Notes under the pieces: generated by a model | The model's input: only the letters and a program-made list of their open reading frames with translations | Databases searched by the model: none | Told to the model about the DNA's origin: nothing | Assembly (NCBI RefSeq): GCF_002575655.3 | Contig: NC_053035.3 | Location: 375,263,792 to 375,327,791 of the forward strand | Reading direction: 5' to 3' | Origin: Aegilops tauschii subsp. strangulata | Lineage: Eukaryota > Streptophyta > Magnoliopsida > Poales > Poaceae | Length of the DNA: 64,000 bases | Part shown: piece by piece, positions 47,683 through 56,933 of the stretch | Layout: the number at the start of each line of letters is the position of its first letter | Numbering within the stretch: position 1 is the first letter of the stretch | Translations under genes and position numbers: made by a program

Positions 47683-48504
47683 TCCTACTTTGCTTTTGAT
47701 TAATGATGGAAACGCCTCGTGTGGGGGGCTTACAGATGGAATATGGTAATGGCTACTGATGTGTCGACTAAGAATCAGATGCCCTCGATCTATCCCTACC
47801 ATCGCCTTATAAAGTGGAACGAAAGCTAGGGGGCCTTGACTTGTAGTGAAGGTGAACGGGCCTCCCAGTGGATGGGCCACCCCCGATACATTACACCGTC
47901 ACCTACCGTTACAAACTACAAACAAAATATCACACCAAAAAATGCATGCCAAAGAAAATATCACAAAATTGGAAACAAGATATCACAAAGAATAAATGCA
48001 TGGTAAATAAAAGATTACAAATCTAGAAACAAATATCGTACCAAATAAATGCATGGCAAACAAAGGATTTAAAACCTAGAAACAAAGTATCATAACAAAT
48101 AAATGCATGACAAACAAAAGATTACAACACCACAAACAAAATATCGCACCAAATAAATGCATGAAAAATATACAAGATTACAAAAATACAAACAATAATC
48201 ACACCAAATGAATGCATGGCAAACAACAGTTTAGAAAACAACAACTCCATCTTGAAAATCTGGCCCCTATATTTCCTCGATGTTTGAAATAAACTTCTGG
48301 CCCGCATAGGGTTCCTTTTCTTGGACATTGTTTTTTCTCCCAAAAGGAGGATTACCCCCGGCCTCTACATCAATTGATGCACACAACCATATTATACCCG
48401 GACATTGTTGTGTCTTCAACAATTGTGCTATGAATTTATTTATTTTCCAGATATGGATTTCAAAATGCAATAAAACTCAAGTGAAGCACCATGGTTTCCG
48501 AGTA
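47683..48504. other. Tail of the host remnant with a minisatellite
   Basis: No coding frame. It contains an AT-rich minisatellite (47920-48243), followed by a stretch with ATTACCCCCGGCCTCTACATC near 48350, a string that I recall near the ends of plant retroelements but cannot assign. The left edge of the Tat-type element is at 48505. Confidence 0.5.
47920..48243. repeat. AT-rich minisatellite, about 54-bp unit, six copies
   Basis: Units start AAACAAAATATC and contain CACCAAATAAATGCATG, with 10-25% differences between copies by eye. Confidence 0.8.
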
Positions 48505-49658
48505 TGTCGGGTGGTAGGTGCGACATATGCCAACGGGTGGCTTATCATTGTGGGAGCCAGTAAGACATCGCCGGTGCCTGGAAACGGGATAAGGCGAAGA
48601 CATGCACGCCGGCGAATCTTACCCAGGTCCGGGGCTCTCCGTGCAGATAACACCCCTAGTCCTGCTCTGCGGGGTCTCCGCATGATCACTAGATCAACGC
48701 GAGTAGCTACAAGTGCTCCTTGAGCTGTTTGGCTAGGGGAAGAAGAAGGGCAAGGCTAGCTCTCCTTTTCTCTCTATGTGGTGTGTAAAACTCTATGAGA
48801 TCAACCCTTTGCATGGGTGTCCCGGGGGATTTATATAGGCCTGCCCCCCAGGGGTACAATGGTAATCCGGCTGGGCGCGGGTCCCAGCCATCAGTGTCTG
48901 CGCTCGCCGGCTTCTCCGCCGGCCGTAGGGGCCCGCCGATTGGTCGGTCCCGCCGGCTGCCGGCCTCTTGGCCGACAGGCCGGCCCCACCGCCTGGGGGC
49001 CTTGTCGGCGGCTGGTTACTGTTGCCTCGCCCCTGATGACGAGGGCTTTGTCGAGGCAAGCGTGGCTACAGTGCCGCCGCCTTGCGGGCTCTCACTGTAG
49101 CCTCACCTCGTCTTGTCTCCTTAATGATGCACATGTTTCGAGGGAGGGAGGTAGCCGGCTACGCCCCAGGCCGACTAGGGGAGGCCGGGCGGCCTTCGAG
49201 CGTCTCTCTGGCTAAAGGGGACCGCCGCCCGCGGGCCGTACTGGCGCCTGTCGTGGGTGACGTCGAGGTCAACATGGCTACAGTGCCGCGCCGGACGGGG
49301 GATGGCTGACCCGTACGGCGCCCTGTGGCCAAGCATGCTCCGGGATTCGGGGTGGTATGCTGTACTGCGGCCACGCCCCGTCTTATCACCATTATGTGGG
49401 TGCAGTCTTGGTGGGTGCAGTTTTGGCCGGCTTCTGGGAGTCGGCCCTCTTAGGGCCGGCTTCCTGGGGTCGGCCATCTCGTAGCTTTCTTCGGGAAGGT
49501 TTTTGAGGCCGGGTTGCCTTCTGGTAGTCGGCCCTGGGGATAGCCGGCCAGAGGAAGGCGGCCCCATGCTCTGGATGCTTGAAGGCTCGATTGGCCTAAT
49601 AATTTTTCGAAGAGCCACGGGGAGTCGGTTAGGCTACCCGTGGCCATTTACTCCGACA
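48505..49658 (-). repeat. 3' LTR of the Tat-type element (1154 bp)
   Basis: On the minus strand it starts TGTCGGAGTAAATGG (49658) and ends ...CCGACA (48505). It is GC-rich in the middle, with a TATA motif at 48829-48838 (minus). The 5' LTR is outside the window, so LTR divergence and TSD cannot be read here. Confidence 0.8.
48829..48838 (-). promoter_or_regulatory. TATA box in the Tat-type LTR
   Basis: CCTATATAAA on the minus strand, in front of a CT- and AG-rich region expected for the 5' end of element RNA. Confidence 0.6.
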
Positions 49659-49671
49659 GTAGTCCCCGAAG
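49659..49671 (-). other. Polypurine tract of the Tat-type element
   Basis: CTTCGGGGACTAC on the minus strand, adjacent to the LTR start TGTCGG. Variants of the GGGGACT core recur at many other places in the element. Confidence 0.7.
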
Positions 49672-50111
49672 CTGGTTGGGCTTCAAGGCTGAGAGGAGGT
49701 CGAGAAGCTCGGTCAGCTTCTTATCTTGGCGAGCCAGCAGCTGGGAGCCGGCTTCGGTTGGGCGCGCCGTCTTGGCGAAACTTCTGAAGTCTGAAGGCGG
49801 GAGTCAGTTGGTGCGCACGCCGGGTTGCGGGCCGGCCGCTCGCCGCCCGCGTACCACGTGGCAACCTCCGGCTGAAAAAAGCCTGCCAACCCACGCGCGC
49901 GACAGGACGTCGCCGCATGCCGGGGGCCCACCACTCCTACGCCTAGGCCCAGGCGCGGATTCTCTGTGGCCCAAAGCGGGCCGCACGCCTTTCGGCGGCA
50001 GTTTCTGCACGTCGTTAGGGCGCAATAGTCGTGGGACGTGGGGGAGTGGGCGCAGTTAATCCCACGTTCCCCCCCCCCCACGCCTCGCCTCCTCGGCTTC
50101 GCCGCACGAGG
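49672..50111. other. Non-coding spacer between the 3' LTR and the antisense gene promoter
   Basis: GC-rich, with several CCGGC(C/T) motifs and a C-run at 50072-50080. Many short frames are open because of the GC content; none looks like a gene. It would contain the upstream promoter region of the antisense gene. Confidence 0.5.
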
Positions 50112-50119
50112 CTATAAGT
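50112..50119 (+). promoter_or_regulatory. Putative TATA box of the antisense gene
   Basis: CTATAAGT in a GC-rich context, about 195 bp upstream of the first ATG (50312). A CT-rich stretch (50155-50200) follows, as expected for a plant 5' leader. Confidence 0.55.
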
Positions 50120-50311
50120 AGGGGGAGGAGGGGAAGCGGCAGACGCTCGCACGCTCATCCTCTCTCCGCCATCTTCTTCCTCCTCCTTTCCATCGCAGCA
50201 GCATCTCGCCACCGCGCCGTCCCGCCAATCTTCGCACCGCCCCGCCGCTTTGCCGCCACGGGGCCATGCTTTCTCCACCGCCGCACCCTTTCTCGCCAGC
50301 TTCTCGCCGTC

Positions 50312-51202
50312 ATGCAGTACGGCGGAGACTGGGACGGCTCCAATGTCCATACGGACCACATCGACTTCCTCTGCAAGACGCGGCGGTTGCCCGGCAAGGA
50401 CCAGGTGCGGGTCCGTCTCGCGCCGGAGAAGGAGATCACGCCGGAGCTGGAGGAAGGCGAGCGGGTAATCTTTCGCTCGCACTTCCTGCGCGGCCTTGGT
50501 CTGCCCGCGAGCGCCTTCTTCCGCTCCTTCCTCGAGTTTTATCAACTCCAGCCGCACCACCTCACTCCAAACACGGTGGTGCTGCTGTCCGCCTTCGTCA
50601 CTCTGTGCGAGGGCTTTCTTGGCGTTCTTCCCACCCTCGAGCTCTGGGGGGAATTCTTCCAAACCAAGCTCGGCACCCGCATACAGGGCATGCCGGCTCA
50701 GAGCGGCGCCTTCATCGCGATGCGGAGGCCGGCAGCCGACAACCCCTTCCCCGTCATCACGCTGATCCAGTCGGTGAAGCGCTGGCAGAAGTTGTACTTC
50801 TACGTGAAGAACATCGCCCCGCAAGGCGACTACGTCAACTTGCCGGCTTACGTAGCCGGCCCGCCAGCTGGGAGGTGGCCCCAGTGATCCTATCGGGCCG
50901 TGACGCTGTCGCCGGCTAGAGCCGCGGCCATCGCCCGACTCCGGGTAATGATCCAGTCGGAGGGCCTGACTGGGTCCGACCTGCTGGCCGCCTTCGTCAT
51001 GCACCGGGTGCTCCTGCTTCAAGGCCGCCCTCATCTAATCTGTTAGATGAGTGGCCAACCTGCCGGCCCGAGTCGGATGTGCACCAAGGAGATGCCTCAT
51101 GACGAGGTGGCTCATATGGTGAATTATCTCACGAACTGCAAGCTCTCCGCAGAGTGGCAGTTTGGCAAGGAGCCGTACTCCCGTGCTCATCCCCCGCCTA
51201 CG
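50312..51202 (+). pseudogene. Antisense gene, exon 1 (PF04195-like domain)
   Basis: 297 codons, starting MQYGGDWDGSNVHTDHIDFL. The domain core lies at about residues 45-115 and continues with SVKRWQKLYFYVKN at about 150-163. Two stops interrupt it: TGA at 50885-50887 (between PQ and SYRAVTL, position of a likely Trp) and TAG at 51044-51046 (between LIC and MSGQP). The donor is ACG/GTATGC, phase 0. The reading frame is otherwise clean, and GC-rich third positions agree with the rest of the gene. Confidence 0.72.
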
Positions 51203-51286
51203 GTATGCTTTCTTTATCTTTTCTTCTTTTAGTTTTGTCACCAAGTTTTTCTTGGCCGACTCTGACCAGTCGGCACGTTTTGGCAG

Positions 51287-51714
51287 AGCCCTCTTCTTCG
51301 ACCTGCGGTCGGGACAGCGGGGGCGGATCGCCGATTTCTCCCCGACCGGGCGGAGCATGAGTTGGAGGACCCCGACTTGGGGGCGGCCGCCATGGACGAC
51401 AACACCGAGGCGGGAGGCGGCGAAGCAGGCGGCGACGCAGGCGGCTCCGGGCTTGGAGCCAGCTTCGACGACTGGCCGGATGACAACGAGGCGGAAATCG
51501 TCCCACGCCGCCAGCCGGCGTCCGACCATGGCGCGGGTTCCTCCGCCACGCCGCCTGCTCGGGGCGGCGCGCAGAAGCGCCGGGCCGCGTCGGGCTTGTT
51601 CGGCAGTCGGCCGAAGAAGCCCAAGGGCGGGGCGGCGGCGACCAGACGGGATGAAGCAGCCGCGAAGGCGGCCCGCTTCCGCAAGGTGGTGAAGCAGCCG
51701 CAAATGGTTTCAGC
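51287..51714 (+). pseudogene. Antisense gene, exon 2
   Basis: It follows the acceptor TTTTGGCAG and keeps the frame of exon 1. It encodes ELEDPDLGAAAMDDNTEAGG and further Asp/Glu/Gly text, then a basic patch (QKRRAASGLFGSRPKKPKGG). The donor GC/GTAAGT leaves phase 2, completed by G at the start of exon 3. Confidence 0.7.
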
Positions 51715-51791
51715 GTAAGTGTAGAATCTCTTGCATATTCTTTCTTCTTTTCTTGTCGATTTCTGAATCCTTGTCTTGTCTCAAAAATCAG

Positions 51792-52501
51792 GGATCCGCT
51801 TTCTCTTGAGCGGGTTGCTGCCACCTCTGTGGTTGAATCGCCGGGAGGATCCGGGAGCACCTGCCGTGTGGACCTCCGCGCCGAGCTTCAAGCGGCGATA
51901 GAGCGAAACGCGCGAGAGGCACGGGAGGAGTGGGAGGGGGAAGAGTTGAGGGCGGCCGCCGCCAAGGCGGCGTAGGAGTCGGCGAAGGCACGAGCCGACG
52001 CGGCGGCTAAGGCCCAGGCGGAGGCTGCAGCCGCAGCGGCAGCGGAGGGGGCCTTGCTTGTCACCCCCCTGCGTGTCGCGGCGCCCGAGATCCCGGAGCC
52101 CCCGCCGGAGGAAGCCGGCGGCGACCTGCCGGGGTTGGAGAGGGAGGAGGGAGGCAGCACCGCCCTCGCCGACTGGGGCGGCCCAAGGCAGCTGGCCTAA
52201 CGCGCCGCCTGCGCAATCGGCTGGAGGCGAGTCGGCTGTGAGGACTGACCTGGTGGTTCGGTCGCCATCGCGCCAGCGCGCGGGGAAGGCAACTTCGACT
52301 CCGGACCCGCAGAAGGCCGCGGGCTCCAGCTCGTCGGCCCAGGATGTGGAGACGGCCAGCGCCAGCTCGGGGTGGACGCCAGGTGGTGGGACGGCCGTGG
52401 TGAATGTGGCGGCGCAAGAAGTCTGGAACCGGCTTCAGTCCGAGGCCGCAGTGCTGAGGCAGTATAATGACGAGTTCCTCGCGACACGGGCGGCCATTCG
52501 G
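51792..52501 (+). pseudogene. Antisense gene, exon 3 (frameshifted)
   Basis: After AAAAATCAG it reads DPLSLERVAATSVVESPGG and then a long Ala/Glu helix. TAG at 51973-51975 interrupts AAAKAA/ESAKARA. Between about 52060 and 52200 the coding text moves to another frame (TDLVVRSPSRQRAGK, then QEVWNRLQSEAAVLRQYNDE). The exon is one base too long to join the clean phases on both sides, which agrees with a single-base insertion. Confidence 0.68.
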
Positions 52502-52542
52502 GTAAGTCTTCCCGTTTTTGCTTCTTGATCTTGGTTTCTTCC

Positions 52543-52856
52543 GTGGGGGCGCATCAGCGCACCCACTGGGTGTAGTCCCCGAGTTCTGAGTCGGCTGCTG
52601 AGCAGGCGGCTTGGAACTTCTTAGTGGGCTTTGTTTGCTATCTTGTTCTCATTCGCTTCTCTGTCCGACTTGCAGGACTACCACAACCTCCGTGCGGCTG
52701 CCTTCAACTCCCAAGCTCGGGAGCTGACCCAAAAGACTGCTGATCTAACTGAGAGCCGGGGTAATGCTTCATCTTTTATCTCACGTGGGGGCGCGTCAGC
52801 GCACCCACTAGGTGTAGTCCCCGAGATTCGGGCCGACTGCTGAGCAGTCGGGTCGG
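52543..52856. repeat. Same 72-75-bp cassette in two neighbouring introns
   Basis: 52543-52613 and 52785-52856 share GTGGGGGCGC(A/G)TCAGCGC, ACCCACT(G/A)GGTGTAGTC and CTGCTGAGCAG. Each contains GTAGTCCCCGAG, the complement of the element polypurine core. A shorter relative (CCACCCACTGGGGGTGTA) lies at about 54130. Confidence 0.8.
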
Positions 52857-53177
52857 ATCTTTCTTGACGACTTCTTTCTTATTGCTCTTTATTCTCTGCC
52901 ATATCTGCAGCGGCCAACGCCAAACTGAGGGAGGAGCTGGGTGGGACCCAGGCCGCCCTTCGTGCTAAGGAAGCCGAGTTCGACGCCTTGGCTCAGGAAC
53001 GTGACCGCCTGGTCAAGAAGCTGGCCAACCAGGAGGAGAGCCACAAGGCAGCCCTGAAGGCGGTGCAGGATAGCGAGGCCGCCCTCCAAGCCGAATATGA
53101 GACCGAGGCGGCGAGCTGGGCCGAGGTGAGGCAGTCATTGATCAACGGCTACGGCTAGATCGAAGACTTGGTTGACG
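52676..53177 (+). pseudogene. Antisense gene, exons 4 and 5 (coiled coil)
   Basis: Exon 4 (52676-52760) and exon 5 (52911-53177) flank a 150-bp intron. They encode DYHNLRAAAFNSQARELTQK and KLREELGGTQAALRAKEAEF, a Leu/Ala/Glu/Lys heptad-rich helix. TAG at 53156-53158 breaks NGYG/IEDLVD. Intron phases (0, 1, 1) match perfectly, and the VD|EYFPGYS junction to exon 6 makes a Glu codon. Confidence 0.72.
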
Positions 53178-53275
53178 GTAGGCCGCCCTCTTCTTCGTTC
53201 CTTGCTTGCCGCTTGCCGTTTGGTTCACTCTCTAACTTGGTATTTTTCTCTTCTTTCTCTTTCTTTCTTGTGCAG

Positions 53276-54066
53276 AGTACTTCCCTGGCTACTCTACTGC
53301 CGCCAACCAGGTCGTCGAGGCCCACCGCGAGGCGCAAAGGCAGGCTGGCGCTGAGATCGCGCCGAATGCTCGCCGGTCGCTTGAGGAACAACTCCTGGCG
53401 ATTCAAGCCCGCCTCCAGCCGGCTCACCGCATCCTCCGCCGGCTTCAGTGTGTTGGGGCGCAGGTGCTGGCTGCTCTCTGGCCCGGCGAGGTGATTCCCC
53501 GCACCCCCAGTCGGACTGTCGACTGGCTGGAGGTAGCGGCCGGCCGCTTCGAGGCCTGGAAGGCTTCTGCGGCTCGGTCAGGCGCCAGGCGGGCGCTGGA
53601 GTTCGTCAAAGACTGGTATCCTGAGCTGAGCTTGGACCAGCTGGCCACCTGGCGGCAGGAGGCCGACACGGAGCTGGAGCCGGCGCGGCCGGCTATCATC
53701 CAGCGTGCCTCGGCGATCGCCGACTACACCGACACCAGCGCCTTTGCTCCTGAGGTGGATGATAACGGCGTTGCCCAGCCGGAGGAGTGGTTCTGGCTGA
53801 ACCCAGCAGATGGCGAGGACTCGGCGGAGGAGATCGACTCCAGCGACGAGGGCGAGGAGGAGGAGGAGGAGGGTGAAGACGCCGTGCCAGATGGTGGAGC
53901 AGCCGGCCAGCCTCAGCTTGACCGTGCCTCCAGCAACACGGCGCGTGCGAGTGCACCGCCTGCAGCCGGCAATGATCAAGCCGAGACTCGCCAGCCGGCC
54001 ACTCCTCCAGCTGGAACTGCCGTTTCCACCGACCAGCCCGGCTCCCCTGCTGCGCCCTTAGCCTAA
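53276..54066 (+). pseudogene. Antisense gene, exon 6 (C-terminal region)
   Basis: Intact within itself, about 263 codons to TAA at 54064-54066. It reads EYFPGYSTAANQVVEAHREA, LAALWPGEVIPRTPSRTVDW and ALEFVKDWYPELSLDQLATW, followed by an acidic run (SSDEGEEEEEEGEDA at about residues 190-205 of this exon) and a Pro/Ala-rich end. It has the most complete text of the gene. A similar C-terminal block is often found in plant proteins annotated as retrotransposon-related. Confidence 0.72.
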
Positions 54067-54789
54067 TCTGCCGCCTTTACTTTCCTGTTTTATTACTCTT
54101 TGAACAATATTTCGTTAAGTTTGCGCAGTTCCACCCACTGGGGGTGTATTCAAACTATATTGACTGCCGGCCTGCTGAAGGCCTTATGTGTAAATATAAT
54201 CATGCATGTGTTTGGCTTTCCATTGTTCTTGCTTTTCATCCTTTGGCTATTTCCTTTGCCGCCCTCCCTTGATTGCCGCCTTCCCAGCCGGACAGCTGCT
54301 CTGCAGTCTGTGGCTGGAGAAGTGCTTGGCCGGTTGGGAGGGCAAGTACTCTAGCTTTCTTGGATTGTAGCGAAGTGACTGGAAAACCGGCCAGCCGGCT
54401 ATTCTGACAGCCGGTAGGCGTGGTGGGAGGCCGGCTTGTGTTATATAAGTTCGTTAGTCCTTAGCCGTTTTTCGTGTGGGCATCCTTTCCTGCCTTTGGC
54501 TCTTGCCAGTCGGACAGTCGGTTCTTCGAGCTACGACTTACGACAAGAGAGGGCTCGAGTGCTGGCACACTACTTGTCTGACTTCAGGTAGAACTTTTAA
54601 CATAACTCAAGGCAGCCAGTCCCCGGGCCGACTAGTCAAACCCGGTGCCAGATAGAGAATCAAATGTAATAGTACATTCATGGGTATGACACTCGTCATT
54701 CATAGATAAAGGAGGGCAGTCCCCGAGTGCGCCTCGGGGGCCCGTTGTCTTGTACTTAATACAAAAAGGTAGCATGATACATACTGCTT
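54067..54789. other. Spacer between the antisense gene and integrase
   Basis: 3' untranslated regions of two convergent genes. No coding frame. AGTCCCCG motifs occur at about 54619 and 54719. A TTATTACTC and AATATT-rich stretch at 54090-54110 may serve polyadenylation of the antisense gene. Confidence 0.5.
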
Positions 54790-55653
54790 TTAACTGTAAA
54801 ATCTTCTCAGGAGATTGGCGTTCCATGGTCGTTCCGAATCCTTGCCGGAATCATCCCTCTTGTGTGCTCTCGACTTCTGTGCGTCGATCAGGTAGTAGGA
54901 GTCGTTTCCTAGGGCCTTGCTGATGACGAAAGGGCCTTCCCAAGGGGCCGAGAGCTTGTGCTGGCCGGCTGTTCGCTGGATCAGCCGGAGCACAAGATTG
55001 CCTTCTTGGAAGGATCTTGGCTTGACCTTCCGGTTGTGGTAACGGCGCAAACCCTGCTGGTAGATGGCGGACCGGCTGAGTGCTAACAGCCGGCCTTCTT
55101 CCAGCAGGTCGACGCCGCCTTCTCGCGCTTCCTTGGCCTCCGCCTCCGTGTACATGGTGACCCGAGGCGAGTCGAACTCGATGTCAGTTGGGATGAAAGC
55201 CTCGGCACCATATACAAGGAAGAAAGGAGTGAAGCCGGTTGATTTGTTCGGGGTAGTACGCAGACTCCAGAGGACAGCCGGCAGCTCATCGAGCCAGCAG
55301 CCGGCCGAACGCTCCAGTGGTACGACCAGTCGGGGCTTGATGCCGGAGAGGATGAGGCCGTTTGCTCGCTCGACCTGGCCGTTTGACTGCGGGTGGGCAA
55401 CGGACGCTAAGTCAAGTCGGATGCCCTGTGTCGCGCAGAAACGTGCCAGTGCTCCCTTGGCAAAATCCGTGCCGTTGTCGGTGATGATGCTGTGTGGTAT
55501 ACCATACCGAGTAGTGATGTCTGCAATGAATGTCACAGCAGTCGGCCCGTTCAGCTTCTTGATTGGCTTTGCTTCAATCCACTTGGTGAATTTGTCCATG
55601 ACGACAAGCAGATGTGTCATGCCTCCGCGGGCTGTCTTGAATGGGCCCACCAT
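54790..55653 (-). pseudogene. pol: Integrase core and C-terminal domain (Tat-type)
   Basis: 287 open codons. The catalytic triad is present: D20 (LLVVMDKFTKW), D59 (IITDNGTDF) and E95 (NGQVERANG), with the classic 35-residue spacing between the second Asp and Glu. The C-terminal part carries FQEGNLVLR and KLSAPWEGPF, the GPY/F-type domain of gypsy integrases. It would cut target DNA and insert the element DNA. The frame continues upstream past a TAG (about 55657) into the zinc-binding domain, so this is part of one polyprotein and not a separate gene. It is intact in itself but cannot be made as full-length product. Confidence 0.9.
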
Positions 55654-56073
55654 GTCCAGCCCCTAAACGGCAAAGGGCCAGGTGAGGGGGATGGTCTTGA
55701 GTGCAGAAGCCGGCAGGTGTTGCTTGGAGCTGAAGACTTGGCATCCTTTGCAGCATTTGACTAATTCCTTGGCGTCTTACAAAGCAGTCGGCCAGAAGAA
55801 ACCATGGCGGAAAGCTTTGGCGACAAGTGATCTTGAGGCCGCGTGGTGGCCGCATTCACCTTGGTGGATATCCTTGAGGATTGCTATGCCCTTCTCTGGC
55901 TCGACGCAGCGCTGGAAGACTCCAGTGACGCTACGCTTAACAAGTTCTCTGTTTATTATTGCGTATGCTCTGTCTCGGCGTTGAACTAGTCTTGTCGAGA
56001 TCTCATCAGTCGGCAGCTCTCTGTTTACTAGGAAGTTGAGGATGGGCTGGGCCCATGACGGAGCTGTGACTTC
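55654..56073 (-). pseudogene. pol: Integrase N-terminal zinc-binding domain (Tat-type)
   Basis: In the same frame as the core: NRELVKRSVTGVFQRC, then GECGHHAASRSLVAKAF and KCCKGCQVFSSKQH, an HHCC-type pattern. Three stops lie in this part of the frame (TAA at 56074-56076, TAA near 55784, TAG near 55657). Each can be explained by one C-to-T or G-to-A change in a Gln or Trp codon. Confidence 0.8.
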
Positions 56074-56919
56074 TTATGTTGTTAGTACGGCTACTGTGAC
56101 CCGGGTGGGTGGGTTGGGTGGTGGAGAGTTGGAGTCGGCCACCGCCTGTTGTGTTGTTGCAGTCCCCGGGCCGATTGCTGCAGTCCCCGGGCCGACTGCT
56201 GTAGTCCCCGGGCCGGGTTCTGAAGTCCCCGAGCCGGGTGCGACTACGGTAGTCCCCGGGCCGCTTGTCGAAGTCCCCGAGCCGCCTGCTGGGTTCCCCC
56301 AGTCGGATCCGACTGCATCAGGGACCGGCGGTACGAAGATGGAATCTGATTCTGGAGACGGCTTGATAGACGGTTTGAGGAGGCGCTGGAGAGAGACGCC
56401 AGTTGGTATAGCTTGTCGGGTGGAGCCGATCCGTGCCAGGGCATCTGCTTGCTCGTTGTCGGCCCGTGGCACGTGGAGGAACTCGCACCCTTCAAAGTAT
56501 CCACTGATTTGATGGACGAGGAATCGATAGCTCGCCATGTTTGCGTCCTTGGCGTCCCAGTCGCCAGATGACTGCTGGACCACCAAATCCGAGTCTCCAT
56601 AACACAGGATCCAGCGTATGCCGAGCTCTTTGGCTAGCCGGAGCCCGTGTATGAGCGCCTCGTACTCAGCCACATTGTTGGAGGCGGCAAAATGGATTTG
56701 CAATGTGTATCTGAGCTTGTCGCCCTTGGGAGAGGTGAGGACTATGCCGGCTCCCAAGCCGGTGCGCATCTTGGATCCGTCGAAGTGCATCCGCCAATGA
56801 GTGGAGTCGGGAGCCGGCGGTAGGTACTGGGTCTCGGCCCAGTCGACAAGGAAGTCGGCCAATGCTTGGGACTTGATGGCGGTGCGGGGCTGGTAGAAGA
56901 TCGCGTAAGGAGCCAGCAC
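56074..56919 (-). pseudogene. pol: Second (archaeal-type) RNase H and linker (Tat-type)
   Basis: Numbered from the window frame, residues 41-165 form an RNase H with its acidic residues: D47 (MHFDGSK), E85 (NNVAEYEAL), D109 (GDSDLVVQ) and D154 (PRADNEQADALA). It would remove the RNA strand of RNA/DNA hybrids. The frame joins the RT piece without loss once the 4.2-kb insertion and one CTTGG copy are removed (VAK followed by WAIV). The C-terminal 100 residues are a Gly/Pro/Thr-rich linker coded by a minisatellite. Known Tat elements carry such an additional RNase H. Confidence 0.88.
56161..56295. repeat. Minisatellite with AGTCCCCGGGCCG units in the RNase H-integrase linker
   Basis: Six units of 19-24 bp with the core AGTCCCCG(G/A)GCCG. 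On the coding strand each unit gives GPGT- or PGSGT-like text. The complement of the core resembles the polypurine tract. Confidence 0.85.
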
Positions 56920-56933
56920 AATGGCCCACTTGG

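Larger units (their letters stand above)
50312..54066 (+). pseudogene. Antisense spliced gene of the Tat-type element (gypsy-type transposon domain plus coiled coil), broken
   Basis: Six exons can be placed from GT/AG sites and matching phases: 50312-51202, 51287-51714, 51792-52501, 52676-52760, 52911-53177 and 53276-54066, together about 1,056 codons. Exon 1 carries text of the plant putative gypsy-type transposon domain (PF04195-like: EGERVIFRSHFLRGLGLP, LTPNTVVLLSAFVTLCEGF). Exon 2 is acidic/Gly-rich with a basic KRRAAS...RPKKPKGG segment that may be a nuclear signal. Exon 3 is Ala/Glu-rich, and exons 4-5 form a heptad-like coiled coil. Exon 6 ends in an acidic, then Pro/Ala-rich tail. Breaks: TGA at 50885, TAG at 51044, 51973 and 53156, and one frameshift in exon 3 near 52060-52200. 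Function is unknown; known Tat elements carry similar extra ORFs. Confidence 0.75.

Noticed and set aside
47920..48243. CRISPR-like array
   Set aside because: The units are contiguous and diverged, with no constant-length unique spacers, and the genome is a plant genome.
50250..50919. Other plus-strand frames overlapping exon 1 of the antisense gene (for example 50266-50919)
   Set aside because: Arg/Pro/Ser-rich frames typical of GC-rich DNA; only the 50312 frame matches a known domain and the intron phases.
55064..55666. 200-codon plus-strand open frame opposite integrase
   Set aside because: It is the antisense shadow of the integrase core, which has clear catalytic motifs on the minus strand.
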